A stretch of DNA of 64,000 bases from Halorhabdus utahensis DSM 12940 (GCF_000023945.1 NC_013158.1:2728001-2792000), one strand, 5' to 3'; numbered from the stretch's first letter, positions 44,140 to 53,762 are shown. A program made the numbers and translations. Notes: generated from the sequence alone by a model not told the origin.

Positions 44140-44964
44140 TCAACGTTCAACTGTCTCAGCCGGATCGACGACATCGCCGCTCGCCGGCTCGATACCGACG
44201 CGATCACAGAGATCGTACAGCGGGCACGCCTCGGGACCGTCGAGACACGCCGGCTCCCGGGCGCTGCAGTACTCCCGGCCGAACTGGATGCTCGCGGTGT
44301 GACCGAAGCCACATTTCCCCTCGGGCACTTTCTTTTCGAGCACCTCGCGGACTGCCTCGTGATCGGCCCCCGGCGGGGCGATACCGAGGCGGCGGTAGAT
44401 CCGGTGGACGTGCGTGTCGACGGGGAAGACGCCGTCGCGCCCACCAGCAAAGAGGAGGACACAGTCGGCGGTCTTGGGGCCGACGCCGTTCATCGCGAGC
44501 AGTGTTTCCCGGACTGCCTCGGCGGGCTCCTCGCGGACGAACGCGTCGAAGTCGTCTTCGCCGCCGTACTCCTCGCGGATGCGTTGGGCGATCTCGATGA
44601 TCCGGGCGGACTTCTGGTTGTAGAGGCCGGCCCCGGAGATCGTCTCTGCGAGTTCGGCCTGTTCGGCGTCGGCGAGCGCGTCGACGAGATCGACTTCCTC
44701 CTCATCCTCGGACCCGTATCGGTCCATCAACGCGTCGTGGGCCGGCTGGCTCGCCACGTCGCTCGTGTTCTGGCTGAGTATCGTCCGGACGAGACACTCG
44801 AAGGCGTCCTGGCCGCCGTAGGTCTTCTGCCAGTACAGTTCGCCCAGGCGGTCGACCACCTTGGCAGCCCGCGTGTCGGCGTCGCTCGGCTCGAAGGTAT
44901 CCATCGAGCCGCCGCTGCCGGGGCCACCGCTGATGTTCTCGACCGGTTCGGCGTCCTCGCTCAT
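44140..44964 (-). CDS. nth: Endonuclease III-like DNA glycosylase
   Basis: A 274-residue HhH-GPD glycosylase/AP lyase that removes oxidised pyrimidines. The helix-hairpin-helix motif is MNGVGPKTADCVLLFAGG with the catalytic Lys; the catalytic Asp is in FPVDTHVHRIYRRLG. A four-cysteine Fe-S cluster loop follows (CSAREPACLDGPEACPLYDLC region), spaced CX6CX6CX5C, so the second gap is longer than the usual CX2C. An acidic N-terminal extension of about 25 residues precedes the core. ATG 44964 is chosen because upstream codons are non-coding. Confidence 0.88.
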   Translation of the reverse strand: MSEDAEPVENISGGPGSGGSMDTFEPSDADTRAAKVVDRLGELYWQKTYGGQDAFECLVRTILSQNTSDVASQPAHDALMDRYGSEDEEEVDLVDALADAEQAELAETISGAGLYNQKSARIIEIAQRIREEYGGEDDFDAFVREEPAEAVRETLLAMNGVGPKTADCVLLFAGGRDGVFPVDTHVHRIYRRLGIAPPGADHEAVREVLEKKVPEGKCGFGHTASIQFGREYCSAREPACLDGPEACPLYDLCDRVGIEPASGDVVDPAETVER

Positions 44965-45017
44965 ACTGGGGTGTGGGTCGCGGCTTGTCAAAAACGGCCG
45001 GCTTCCGTACCGAGCGA

Positions 45018-45431
45018 TCACTCGACGGTGAGGCGCATCGTCACCGACGCCCCGGCGGCCAGCGCGTCGACGAGTTCGCGATCCAGATCCGCCGCAGCGG
45101 CGTCGGCGTCGATCATGACCGTTCGGTCGTCGACGTATTCGCTGGTCCGGATCACCAGCGAACGGTCGTTCTCGAAGGAGAGGCCCGGGTGGCCTCGACC
45201 GGTGATCCGGGCCTCCTGGTCGGCTGTCGAAAGCGTGGCCGTGATCTCCGCGGTGGCGTCCTGACACGCCTCGACGAACGCCGGATCGAAATCCGCGGGA
45301 ACGCGATCGGCCTCGATCCCGACGATGCAGTCCCCGGCCGGGGTGAGGAAGTCGTCGCTCGTGAGTTCGAGCGTGCTTTCGTGGGTCGCTGTGACGTGCT
45401 CGTGACCGGTGGCGTGAATCACTTCGTCCAT
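45018..45431 (-). CDS. DUF371 protein
   Basis: A 137-residue protein of the archaeal DUF371 family. The N-terminal signature EVIHATGHEHVTATHESTLE and the TPAGDCIVGIEAD segment are family-specific; the rest is beta-rich with an acidic C-terminus. Function is unknown. ATG 45431 gives MDEVIHATGHE, the expected start. It is 53 bases upstream of nth on the same strand. Confidence 0.85.
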   Translation of the reverse strand: MDEVIHATGHEHVTATHESTLELTSDDFLTPAGDCIVGIEADRVPADFDPAFVEACQDATAEITATLSTADQEARITGRGHPGLSFENDRSLVIRTSEYVDDRTVMIDADAAAADLDRELVDALAAGASVTMRLTVE

Positions 45432-45515
45432 ACTCGCCGGTTCGGTTCGGCGTACTTCAGCCGTCTGATCCGGCTGCCCGTCTCCGAACACAGCGTGGTT
45501 TCACGAGGAGAGGCC

Positions 45516-46661
45516 TTACTCAGCCGCCCGCTCATCGACCAGTTCCTCCTCGATGTTCGTCTCGCTGAAGTAGGCGGCAAAGCGGACGCCGACGAGACTG
45601 ACGACGATCCCGGCGATGAGGAACACCGCGAGTCGCGTCCCCGGCGTGAGCGTGAATCCCTCGATGGAGATGATCCCGAGATCGACCGATGAGACCGACA
45701 TCGACGCGAACACGTCGGCGCGTTCGAGGAAGTATCCGCTGACACCCCGGACGACGAGACCGACCGCGACGACGCCGAACGGAAGGTTGAGATATGCGTT
45801 TCTGACGCCGTCCCGGCGGAGCAACTCGTCGAGTAACCGACCGGAGCTCGCTGCCAGGGCAGCTGCCGTCAGCCAGGGTACAGCGTCGAACCCGAACCGC
45901 ATTGCCAGGATCAGGACGCTGTCGGAGGCCGTCGCCGAGACGCCGAGTGCCCCCACGAACAGGCCGATCAGTCCGAGCCCCGCGGCGACGACGTACGTGA
46001 CGAGGGACACCTGTCCGGAGTACAGCGCGTTGTGTATCTGGCCGGGCAGCGTCTCGACGTACTCGTCGATCCCCAGTCCCTTGTACAACAGGAGCAGGCC
46101 GACGGCCGCGGCGATCGCGCCCAGCGCCATCGTGACGCTGTTGACGACCAGAAGGAGGATCGGCATCGCAAGCAGCGCGGCTCCGATCGGCACCAGGACG
46201 GTCTCCCGGAGCTCCTCGTCGGCCAGGAACTGCTTGAGCAGGTAGTACGTCGACTCGATGTCCCGGGCTTGCCGGACCACGACCCGATCGACGGCGTCGA
46301 CGGCTACCCGGCTCTCGATGATCGGGACGAGGCGTTCGTCCTCCGTACTGTCGGTGACGACGATCGCCGAATCGGGCTCGTGGGCCGAGAGCAACTGCTC
46401 GGTCTGTCTGGCGACCGATCGGCTCACGCCGACCGTCTCACCGCTCCCCGAGATGACGGCGACAGTGACCGCTTCGCCGTCGGCTTCGAGATCGCGGGCG
46501 ACACGCAGCCCTTCAAGCAGGCAGTTGACCCGGCTGTCCTCCGGGTCGTCGATGCCGAACTCGGTGACGAGCGATTCGACTGCGTCGGTCCCGACGATCG
46601 GCGGCTCCGCAACGCTCGCCAGGTCACCCCCGCGGTCCAGGCACACCACCAGTGTGCTCAC
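45516..46661 (-). CDS. DUF373 family membrane protein
   Basis: A 381-residue protein with a soluble N-terminal half and six or seven C-terminal membrane helices. The N-terminus STLVVCLDRGGDLA, then TEFGIDDPEDSRVNCLLEGL and VTVAVISGSGETVG, are recognisable DUF373 features suggesting a nucleotide- or ligand-binding alpha/beta domain. Helices begin near LRETVLVPIGAALLAMPILLL. DUF373 is widespread in Euryarchaeota with no assigned function. It is 69 bases downstream of the coiled-coil gene. Confidence 0.88.
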   Translation of the reverse strand: MSTLVVCLDRGGDLASVAEPPIVGTDAVESLVTEFGIDDPEDSRVNCLLEGLRVARDLEADGEAVTVAVISGSGETVGVSRSVARQTEQLLSAHEPDSAIVVTDSTEDERLVPIIESRVAVDAVDRVVVRQARDIESTYYLLKQFLADEELRETVLVPIGAALLAMPILLLVVNSVTMALGAIAAAVGLLLLYKGLGIDEYVETLPGQIHNALYSGQVSLVTYVVAAGLGLIGLFVGALGVSATASDSVLILAMRFGFDAVPWLTAAALAASSGRLLDELLRRDGVRNAYLNLPFGVVAVGLVVRGVSGYFLERADVFASMSVSSVDLGIISIEGFTLTPGTRLAVFLIAGIVVSLVGVRFAAYFSETNIEEELVDERAAE

Positions 46662-46730
46662 GTCTCATCAGACGCTGCCGATCCATAAAAATCCCAAGCA
46701 ATCCGGGGTAGAGAGTGAACGAGGTAAAAC

Positions 46731-47621
46731 TTACAGCAGTCCCGTCTTCTGGAGCTTCATCAGGTCCTCGGTGTCGAGGGTCTCGCCGTCTTTGAACTCC
46801 TGGTAGATCTCCTCGGCTTCCTCGCGAGCGGCTTCCTGTTTCTCCTCGCGGCGCGACCGTTCTTCCTCTTCCTCTTCCTTGTCGAGTTCGCGAAGTCGCT
46901 TCTGGACGCGCACGAAGTCCTCGTGATGCTGGTCGGCCGCTTCCTGGGCCTCGACGAACTTCTCGTGCATCTCGTCGGCCTCGTCGCGGATCTCGTCGGC
47001 CTCGCGATAGGCCTCGATCATCTCGTTGTGATGTTCCTGGGCCTCGTCGGCGAGCTCGGTCACCTTCTGGTGGTGTTTGCTCGCCTCGGATCGGATCTCC
47101 TGGGCCTCCGCTTTGATCTCGTCGATGTCGTCGGTCTGTTCGAGCTTCTCCTTGCGCTCGGCGAGTTTCTCGCGCTTTTGCTCGATCTTCTCGATGAGTT
47201 CCTGCTCGTCCTCGGAGCTCAGGACCTCAGTCTGCTGTTTGAACTCGAGATCCTCGATCTCGTCTTCGAGCTGGTCGACGCTTTTGCCCTCGTCGAGCTC
47301 CATCTCCTCTTTCTTGTCCTCGACCTGCTCGAAGAGCTCGTTGGCCTCCGCGTTGAGCTCGTTTCGCTTCTCCTTGTGTTCCTGGACCTGCTCGTTGAGC
47401 TCGTCGCGCTTCTCGCGGTGTTCCTGGGCTTCGTCGACCTTCTCGCGGGTCTTGGCGTTGAGATCGTCGCGCTGTGAGGCACGCTCGCTCGCCATCTGGT
47501 TGAGGTCGTTTCGTCGATCCCGCAGTTGCCCGGCGAGTTTGATGAGCTCGCCCTTCGATTTGGTCTCGAGATCCTCGTCTGTTACCGATACGTTCTTTGA
47601 TTCTTCAATCGAGTCTGTCAT
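46731..47621 (-). CDS. Archaeal coiled-coil protein (COG1340-like)
   Basis: A 296-residue protein that is almost wholly charged coiled coil, with heptads from about residue 20 to 275, many EKR/EEL repeats and a short non-coiled end (DTEDLMKLQKTGLL). It resembles the uncharacterised archaeal coiled-coil family COG1340, whose members look SMC-like without ATPase heads. A TATA box (GTTATAAGG on the minus strand, 47688-47696) gives a leader of about 45 bases. Function unknown; a structural or translation-associated role has been suggested for relatives (inference). Confidence 0.82.
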   Translation of the reverse strand: MTDSIEESKNVSVTDEDLETKSKGELIKLAGQLRDRRNDLNQMASERASQRDDLNAKTREKVDEAQEHREKRDELNEQVQEHKEKRNELNAEANELFEQVEDKKEEMELDEGKSVDQLEDEIEDLEFKQQTEVLSSEDEQELIEKIEQKREKLAERKEKLEQTDDIDEIKAEAQEIRSEASKHHQKVTELADEAQEHHNEMIEAYREADEIRDEADEMHEKFVEAQEAADQHHEDFVRVQKRLRELDKEEEEEERSRREEKQEAAREEAEEIYQEFKDGETLDTEDLMKLQKTGLL

Positions 47622-47869
47622 GATTACTCCTCTGTGCCATTCCCGCTCCGGCGTTCGACAGTACAGTCGCTACCGACTTGCTTTCGCCTTATAACTAGAT
47701 TCCCTGTCATGTTGGGCGTCGCACGATACTGCCGAACGCACGGGGCGTTCAGGTATTTCGTATTACAGGAGACACTCATTTAAGTATTCCGGTGGATCCA
47801 GTCCATGAGTCGGCGTATCACACGTCTCAGGTCCCCTCTCGGGGGGATGTGAACCCGTCACATGAACCT
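47622..47869. other. Intergenic region with dyad ATGTGA/TCACAT
   Basis: About 248 bases between the co-oriented coiled-coil gene and the end of the GH2-like gene. It holds the coiled-coil promoter and a perfect 6-bp dyad ATGTGA-ACCCG-TCACAT at 47847-47863, a few bases past the GH2-like stop codon. That position would suit a transcript end. Confidence 0.45.
47688..47696 (-). promoter_or_regulatory. TATA box of the coiled-coil gene
   Basis: GTTATAAGG on the minus strand lies about 70 bases upstream of ATG 47621, so this gene probably has a short leader, unlike most neighbours. Confidence 0.5.
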
Positions 47870-49717
47870 TTATAACTGATATGTGTTTGAGACTGAGTGG
47901 CCGGCCAGCGACAGCGTGATCGTCTCGGCATCTTGCGGAATCGAGATCGACGTCACTGTCTCACTGCTCGCAGCGCCGATGGCGACGTCGGCTTCTCCGG
48001 TTTCACCGCCAACCTCCCAGGTGAGGCGGTCGGTGACGTCGGTTGGCAGGTCGTTGTGGACGACGACGTCCGATTCTCCACCCGCACGCGGATCGGCAAG
48101 CATCGCTTGCACTGGCTCGAAGGCGCTGGCGAGTGCGTCGTGTGCATCCTTGGGTGTACCGTCGCGCGCCAGGACGCCCATGCCGGCGTCGCCAAGATCA
48201 CGGAGCGATCCAGCCACGAGTACGTCCGTCCCCCGCAGGCGAAGTCGTTCGGTGACCGTCGCGATCACGGACCGCTGGTAGGCCTGGGAGTCCTCGACGC
48301 CCCCGGAGACGTGATAGTCGTGAACCTCACGATCGAACCCGTCGACGTCGACGGGGTCTTCGACGCCCAGCGATCCCGCACCGTACTCCCCAACCACGGA
48401 ATCGAGCGAGGGATTCCGCTCCAGTAGCTGATCGACGTCCACCGCCTGGCCGTATCTCCAGCCGGGATACAGCGACGTCGCGTCCGGCTCGATCCCGGGT
48501 GGCCCGACGACTGGCAGCGTGACGATACCGTCGGGAACCTCGGCGGCGACGGTTTCGGCGGGTTCGTGATCGTAGTCCGCCCGAAAACGCCGCCACCGGA
48601 GACGCAACCGGTCGAGGAACCCGGACCCGAGCGGTCCGTCACTCACCGTGACCGGATCGTCGTGGACGCTGATCGCGGCGAAGCCGGGGTGATGTTCGTA
48701 CGCTGAGACGAGTCGACCGGTCAGGTCCCGGCCACGCTCGATGTCGAACGGGCCCGGCCCGGTCAGCGGGAGGTCCTGCCAGACCAAGACGCCGGCCTCG
48801 TCGGCCGCCTCGTAGACGGCCGGCGACGGGACGTGAGCGTGTGCCCGGACCAGGTTGGCGTTGAGGTCGACCGCTCGTTCGATGTCCTCTGGCTCGGCTG
48901 CGAGGAGACCAACGCCACGGGCCGTCATCGGCGTGTCGTTGACCCGGAGCCCATCGCTTTCGTCGTCGTCGACCGAGCACAGCCCCGTGGTCAGCGTGCG
49001 TTCGTCGTCGTCGAGCTTCGCCCGGATGACGTAGCGGTTCTGCTCGCCGAGGTCGTGGGGCCACCACAGGGCGGGATCCCGGATATCGATCGTGTATTCG
49101 ACCGTCGTCCGTTCGCCGGCATCCGCCTCGATCGCCGTGCGATCCATCATTCCCCGACCACGGCGTGACCCCTCGGGCTTGACGGAGAACGTCAGCCGAT
49201 CGTCGAGCGCTGTCTCGGCGAGGACGGTCGCCCGGACGTCGAAGCGCGCATCCTCGTCGTCGACCCGCGGGCGGGCCGAGAGATCGAGGATGTGGTGGTC
49301 CGTGTATGTCTCGACATCGACATCCCACCAGATACCGGGGACCGCGAGTTCGTCGGGGACCTCGTCGGTTTCGTAACTCCCACCGAAACGGTCCTCCGGC
49401 GGTCGGCATTCGACAAGCAGCTCGTTTTCGGCAGCGAGCGCGGCGTCGAGGCGGAGTCGGAGCGGCTCGAAGTAGGCGTCGTGTTCACCCAGAAACGTGT
49501 CGTTGAGCCAGACGCGAGCGTGCGCGTAGACTCCTTCCAGGACGAGCGTCGCGTGTTCGTCTTCCGCTGTCGGATCCGCGAACGTCGATCGGTAGGCCAC
49601 GGCGTCAGCGCCAGCAAATGCCGCCGGCCGCCCCGGCACCTCGACCGGCTCCCAGGTCGCCGGATCGGGCCGGTCGCCGCCCGGCTCGACTCTCGCCGCC
49701 CGCCACTCGTTCATCAT
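47870..49717 (-). CDS. Degenerate GH2-family glycosidase-like protein
   Basis: A 615-residue protein with the GH2 order: jelly-roll sugar-binding domain (WLNDTFLGEHDAYFEPLRLR), an Ig-like domain (LWWPHDLGEQNRY), then a TIM barrel (AVDLNANLVRAHAH, VLVWQDLPLTGPGPFD). The nucleophile region is kept as Glu444 in SVVGEYGAGS, but the acid/base Asn-Glu of normal GH2 (HPS..W..NE) is replaced by Asp353-Asp354 in HHPGFAAISVHDDPV. Activity as a beta-mannosidase or beta-galactosidase is therefore doubtful. There is no signal peptide. Start is ATG 49717 or 49714. Confidence 0.8.
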   Translation of the reverse strand: MMNEWRAARVEPGGDRPDPATWEPVEVPGRPAAFAGADAVAYRSTFADPTAEDEHATLVLEGVYAHARVWLNDTFLGEHDAYFEPLRLRLDAALAAENELLVECRPPEDRFGGSYETDEVPDELAVPGIWWDVDVETYTDHHILDLSARPRVDDEDARFDVRATVLAETALDDRLTFSVKPEGSRRGRGMMDRTAIEADAGERTTVEYTIDIRDPALWWPHDLGEQNRYVIRAKLDDDERTLTTGLCSVDDDESDGLRVNDTPMTARGVGLLAAEPEDIERAVDLNANLVRAHAHVPSPAVYEAADEAGVLVWQDLPLTGPGPFDIERGRDLTGRLVSAYEHHPGFAAISVHDDPVTVSDGPLGSGFLDRLRLRWRRFRADYDHEPAETVAAEVPDGIVTLPVVGPPGIEPDATSLYPGWRYGQAVDVDQLLERNPSLDSVVGEYGAGSLGVEDPVDVDGFDREVHDYHVSGGVEDSQAYQRSVIATVTERLRLRGTDVLVAGSLRDLGDAGMGVLARDGTPKDAHDALASAFEPVQAMLADPRAGGESDVVVHNDLPTDVTDRLTWEVGGETGEADVAIGAASSETVTSISIPQDAETITLSLAGHSVSNTYQL

Positions 49718-49861
49718 ACGTGTGGCGGGGGCCGCCGCGGGCATATCCTTTACGTCCGCCGACGCCCCTCCTCTGTCTCGTCCCCGGATCGTCGTCTGTC
49801 ACTTTCAGTTTCACTCCGGGGTTGGCTTGCCTTCATGCTCCTTGGGGGACACTGCTGATAC

Positions 49862-50014
49862 ATGCTCGAATCACTCACGCCGACCTGTGAAGCCGAGGGG
49901 TGTGATCGGGGGCTCCGCGACGACGATCGGCAGATCGTCTACGATTCGCCGGGCGGCACCCGTCACGTCTACGAGTGTGCGTGTGGGGCCGTCACGGTCA
50001 CCGTCACGCGCTAG
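49862..50014 (+). CDS. Small cysteine-rich protein
   Basis: A 50-residue protein with Cys residues at CEAEGC (14-19) and CAC near 41, spaced as a small zinc-binding unit (C-x4-C and C-x-C), within a haloarchaeal-style acidic/basic mix (RDDDRQIVYDSPGGTRHVYE). Third positions are mainly G/C. It sits between the divergent GH2-like gene and the dph6-like gene, 73 bases upstream of the latter. Function unknown. Confidence 0.65.
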   Translation: MLESLTPTCEAEGCDRGLRDDDRQIVYDSPGGTRHVYECACGAVTVTVTR

Positions 50015-50087
50015 TCGTCGCCGTTTGCCCGCCGTCAGCGCCGGGGACGACCGCAACACTCAACCACCCGGTTCGACTAGCCGGCAC

Positions 50088-50816
50088 ATGACCGACACCG
50101 CCGACAGCGCGTGGGTGAGTCTCTTCTCCGGCGGCAAGGATTCGTCGTGGGCGCTGTATCGCGCGCTCGAAGACGGCCTGCCCGTTGAGCGACTCGTCAC
50201 GGTCCACCCAGCCGGGGATTCGTACATGTATCACGTCCCGGCGACAGACCTGGCTCGTCTGGCTGCCGAGAGCATCGACATTCCGCTTCTGGAGATCGAG
50301 CCCGATGACTTCGGGGCCGGGGATGTGAGAGACGCCGGCGTGCAGGGCGACCGCGAACTCGAACCTCTGGAGGGTGCCCTGGCGGAACTCGACGACGAAC
50401 TCGACGGTGGCGTAGCTGGCCTTGTTGCGGGTGCTGTCGAGAGCGAGTTTCAGACCAGTCGCATCGAGGGACTGTCCGACCGGCTCGACGCGGAACTGTT
50501 CGCCCCGCTGTGGCAGCGAGATCCCGTCGACCTCGCGGAATCGATGCTCGATGCCGGCTTCGAGATCCGGATCGTCAGCGTCTCGGCGGCCGGTCTCGAC
50601 GAGACGTGGCTCGGGCGTCGACTCGACGCCGACGCGCTTGCGGACCTCCGGGAACTCAATGCCGAATACGGCGTGCACGTCCTGGGCGAAGGTGGTGAAT
50701 TCGAGACGCTGGTTACGGACGGCCCGCACATGGATCGGCCGATCGAACTCGACTACGTGACCGACTGGGATGGGACCAGGGGATCGATCCGGATCGAGGA
50801 TGCGTGGCTCGGCTAG
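50088..50816 (+). CDS. dph6: Diphthine-ammonia ligase-like PP-loop ATPase
   Basis: A 242-residue protein of the Dph6/adenine-nucleotide alpha-hydrolase type. The PP-loop SLFSGGKDSSWALYRAL is at residues about 11-27. The conserved region LVAGAVESEFQTSRIEGL and the C-terminal LGEGGEFETLVTDGP are signatures of diphthine-ammonia ligase, the last step of diphthamide formation on elongation factor 2. ATG 50088 begins MTDTADSAWVSLFSGGKDSS. The diphthamide partner genes are not in this window. Confidence 0.9.
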   Translation: MTDTADSAWVSLFSGGKDSSWALYRALEDGLPVERLVTVHPAGDSYMYHVPATDLARLAAESIDIPLLEIEPDDFGAGDVRDAGVQGDRELEPLEGALAELDDELDGGVAGLVAGAVESEFQTSRIEGLSDRLDAELFAPLWQRDPVDLAESMLDAGFEIRIVSVSAAGLDETWLGRRLDADALADLRELNAEYGVHVLGEGGEFETLVTDGPHMDRPIELDYVTDWDGTRGSIRIEDAWLG

Positions 50817-50902
50817 CCCTTCTCGCAGTTAATCCGACAGATCCGGGACACGACGGTGTTTTTGCGCCCGCTGAGGCAGTACTATGGTCCGCTTGGACAG
50901 TG

Positions 50903-51871
50903 TTATGGCCCGTTGGTTATCTCCGTGTGCGCCCCGATGAGCGCCCCGGCGAGGTCGAGATGCTCGACGTGTGTGTTCTCGTCGATGATCGAGTTCCGGA
51001 TTTCACAGTCCCGAATGGTTGCGTCGGCGAAGACGATCGAGTCCTCGACGGTCGAATCCACGATCTCCGCGTCGGGGAGGATGTGGACGTTGCCGCCGAT
51101 CTCGGCGTTCTCGACGGTCGCCGAGTTGGCGATCACGCTATCACCGTCCAGGGCCCACTGGATCGCCTCGAGATAGCTGTCGGGCGTCCCGATGTCGAAC
51201 CACGCCCCGTCGAAAGTAAAGGCATTGACGTCACCGCGGTCGACCAGCCACTCGATGAACCAGCCCGGTTCGTCCGGGTTGTTGCCGCCGTCGAGGTACT
51301 CCTCGAACCGGACATCCTCGGCCGGGAACGCGTAACACGCGATCGAGACGAGCGTGCTGTCGGGATCCTCGGGTTTCTCCTGGAAGTCGACGACCCGGTC
51401 GCCATCGACGGTGATGAGTCCGTACGCCTTCGCCCGCTCGCGCGAACCGACGTCGTAGGCGGCCAACGTCGGTGCGTCGTTTCGCTCGAAGGCATCGACG
51501 AACTCGCTCAGGTCGAAGCTGATGAGGTTGTCGCCGGCGACGACCAGCAGATCGTCGTCGGCCAGCCCCTCGCGGTCGACGAGCTGGGCCAGTGCTCCGA
51601 TGACGCCGAACTTTTCGTCTTCCTCGACTGTCTCTTCGACGGAGAGCCTCGGTTTCTCGAAGTCGGTCTCGGCGATGTGATCGAGAAAGTCGTCGGCGAA
51701 GCGTTCGTTCGTGGAGACGTAGACGTCCTCGATCCGATCGTCGGATTCGAGTTCGCCGAGGACACGATCGATGACGGTCGTGTCACCGATCGGGAGGAGC
51801 ATTTTCGGGCGATGACGGGTCACCGGCCACAGGCGAGTTGCGTACCCGCCTGCGAGGACGACGGCTTGCAT
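50903..51871 (-). CDS. Sugar-phosphate nucleotidyltransferase with beta-helix
   Basis: A 322-residue enzyme. The N-terminal nucleotidyltransferase domain has LAGGYATRLWPVTRHRPKML, where Ala replaces the Gly of the usual GGxGTRL, then LLVVAGDNLISFDLSEF and GLITVDGDRVVDFQEKP. The C-terminal part shows hexapeptide left-handed beta-helix repeats (VENAEIGGNVHILPDAEIVDS). It probably activates a hexose-1-phosphate to an NDP-sugar for glycan synthesis. ATG 51871 (MQAVVLAGGY) is the family start. No glycosyltransferase cluster surrounds it. Confidence 0.88.
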   Translation of the reverse strand: MQAVVLAGGYATRLWPVTRHRPKMLLPIGDTTVIDRVLGELESDDRIEDVYVSTNERFADDFLDHIAETDFEKPRLSVEETVEEDEKFGVIGALAQLVDREGLADDDLLVVAGDNLISFDLSEFVDAFERNDAPTLAAYDVGSRERAKAYGLITVDGDRVVDFQEKPEDPDSTLVSIACYAFPAEDVRFEEYLDGGNNPDEPGWFIEWLVDRGDVNAFTFDGAWFDIGTPDSYLEAIQWALDGDSVIANSATVENAEIGGNVHILPDAEIVDSTVEDSIVFADATIRDCEIRNSIIDENTHVEHLDLAGALIGAHTEITNGP

Positions 51872-52035
51872 GTCCAACCACTGGTGGCCCCCTGCCAAGT
51901 TCTTTTTCCATTCGTTCGCATTTCGATGCGGTATTTCCGGACGCTATTGCCGGATTACCGGCCACGCCGTTCGTTTTCACTGGTTGAGAATGGCCCGTTG
52001 GATTATCCCGACAGTTCCCCTATGTGTAGACAGCA

Positions 52036-52674
52036 ATGCCCGGTATGCGCGCGGAGATCGAAGTCCTGTCCCCGGAAGCCTGTCCAGTCGCCGGACTCTC
52101 CGAACAGGCGGACGACCCACTGACGTCCGTTTCCCGGGCCGGTAACGCCGAAGGCACGGTCACCGAGGAGTTTACGGTCAGCGGTGACGCGACCCTCACC
52201 GACGACCGACTCAGCCAGTTGTTCGAGTACCGCTCTGCGAGCGTCTACCGGTTTCACCACGAGTCCCTGGACTGTGTCTGTGAGTTCGTCGAGGACCACG
52301 ACCATCCCATCTCGGAGATCCGCGCCCAGGATGGGTCGCTCGTCCTCTCGCTGCACCTGACGACGATCCAGGACCTGCGTGACCTCGTGACGGACCTCCG
52401 GGAACGGTACGGGGCCGTCCGGATCCGGTATCTCCTCCAGGTCGAGAGCGACGAGGAGGGCAGTACCGACGTGATCCCGATCGATCGCAGTCGGTTGACT
52501 GACCGTCAAAAAGAGGTCCTCGAGACGGCCTACCGGATGGGCTACTTCTCGTACCCACGAGACGCGAACGCGACCGACGTCGCCGCCGAACTCGACATCG
52601 ACGGGTCGACGTTCACGGAACACCTTGCGGCCGCCCAGTCGAAGCTGATGGACGAACTCCTCGCGGAGATGTGA
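52036..52674 (+). CDS. HTH-10 (Bat-like) transcriptional regulator
   Basis: A 212-residue regulator. The C-terminal 60 residues form the HTH-10 domain ([35 protein letters not shown] then [19 protein letters not shown]), found in Bat-like haloarchaeal transcription factors. The N-terminal half is a beta/alpha domain with CPVAGL and CVCEF cysteines, possibly a sensor. A second ATG nine bases downstream ([11 protein letters not shown]) is an equally good start. It is upstream of cysK, which has its own TATA box. Confidence 0.88.
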   Translation: MPGMRAEIEVLSPEACPVAGLSEQADDPLTSVSRAGNAEGTVTEEFTVSGDATLTDDRLSQLFEYRSASVYRFHHESLDCVCEFVEDHDHPISEIRAQDGSLVLSLHLTTIQDLRDLVTDLRERYGAVRIRYLLQVESDEEGSTDVIPIDRSRLTDRQKEVLETAYRMGYFSYPRDANATDVAAELDIDGSTFTEHLAAAQSKLMDELLAEM

Positions 52675-52757
52675 GCTATCGTCGACGACAGTCGCTTGAT
52701 CTCGAATCCGTCTCATCCGGGTATTCGAATTCTCGAAGGCTGAGAGTTTCGGCCGGC

Positions 52758-52766
52758 CTTATTTGT
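52758..52766 (+). promoter_or_regulatory. TATA box of cysK
   Basis: CTTATTTGT is about 29 bases upstream of the cysK ATG, giving a leaderless transcript. Confidence 0.55.
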
Positions 52767-52790
52767 ACAGACGGCGGAGCGCCATCCACG

Positions 52791-53705
52791 ATGCACGTCG
52801 CAGACGACGTTACCGAGTTCATCGGGGACACACCGCTGCTTCGACTCGATGACGGAACCGGGACGACCGTCCTGGCCAAGGTCGAATCGTTGAATCCCTA
52901 TTCGGTCAAGGATCGGATCGGCAAGTCGATGATCGAAGCCGCCGAGGACGCCGGGGAGCTCACTGACGACACCGTCGTGATCGAACCGACAAGCGGGAAC
53001 ACGGGGATCGCACTCGCGAGTGTCTGTGCCGCCAAGGGGTACGACCTCGTACTCACGATGCCCGAGTCGATGACCGAGGAACGGAGGCAGTTGCTCGCCG
53101 GCCTCGGCGCGGAACTCGAACTCACTGACGCCGACGGTGGGATGAGTGGTGCGATCGACCGTGCCCACGAACTCGCCGCGGAACACGACGACGCCTTCGT
53201 CCCCCAGCAGTTCGAGAACCCTGCGAACCCGGCCGCCCACCGCGAGGGAACCGGCCCGGAGCTGTGGGCGGACACCGACGGCGAACTCGACGCGTTCGTC
53301 GCCGGGATCGGTACCGGCGGCACGATCACCGGTGTCGGGCAGTTCCTCCAGGAAGATGTCGAGGCCGATGTGGACGTGATCGGCGTCGAACCCGCGGATT
53401 CGGCCGTCCTCTCCGGTGAAGAGGCCGGCAGCCACGGTATTCAGGGGATCGGTGCCGGCTTCGTGCCGGACATCCTCGAGATGGATCTCCTGGACGATGT
53501 CGTGACTGTGGATCGCGAGGAGTCGATCGCTGAAGCCCGCCGGATCGCCAGCGAAGAGGGACTTGCAGTCGGCATCTCCTGTGGCGCAGCGGCCCACGCA
53601 GCCAGAGAGGTTGCGGCCGATTACCCGGACGACGCCGTCGTGGCGACGGTGTTACCCGACACGGGCGAACGGTACCTCTCGACTGATCTGTACGCCGACT
53701 CGTAG
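52791..53705 (+). CDS. cysK: Cysteine synthase A
   Basis: A 304-residue PLP-dependent O-acetylserine sulfhydrylase that makes cysteine. Lys40 in [10 protein letters not shown] binds PLP, the TSGNTG loop is at 67-72, and [15 protein letters not shown] holds the phosphate. Full length and standard domain order. The much longer frame upstream of 52791 lacks protein character, so ATG 52791 is used. An HTH-10 regulator lies just upstream on the same strand. Confidence 0.96.
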   Translation: MHVADDVTEFIGDTPLLRLDDGTGTTVLAKVESLNPYSVKDRIGKSMIEAAEDAGELTDDTVVIEPTSGNTGIALASVCAAKGYDLVLTMPESMTEERRQLLAGLGAELELTDADGGMSGAIDRAHELAAEHDDAFVPQQFENPANPAAHREGTGPELWADTDGELDAFVAGIGTGGTITGVGQFLQEDVEADVDVIGVEPADSAVLSGEEAGSHGIQGIGAGFVPDILEMDLLDDVVTVDREESIAEARRIASEEGLAVGISCGAAAHAAREVAADYPDDAVVATVLPDTGERYLSTDLYADS

Positions 53706-53762
53706 GCCCCGGACAGTTCTCATCCGTCGTTTTTGGCCTGCCACCGTCCGGTGGTCCGCACC

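Noticed and set aside
47804-47851. Fifteen-codon ORF after a TATA-like CATTTAAG.
   Set aside because: Too short, and basic; no conservation evidence is available.
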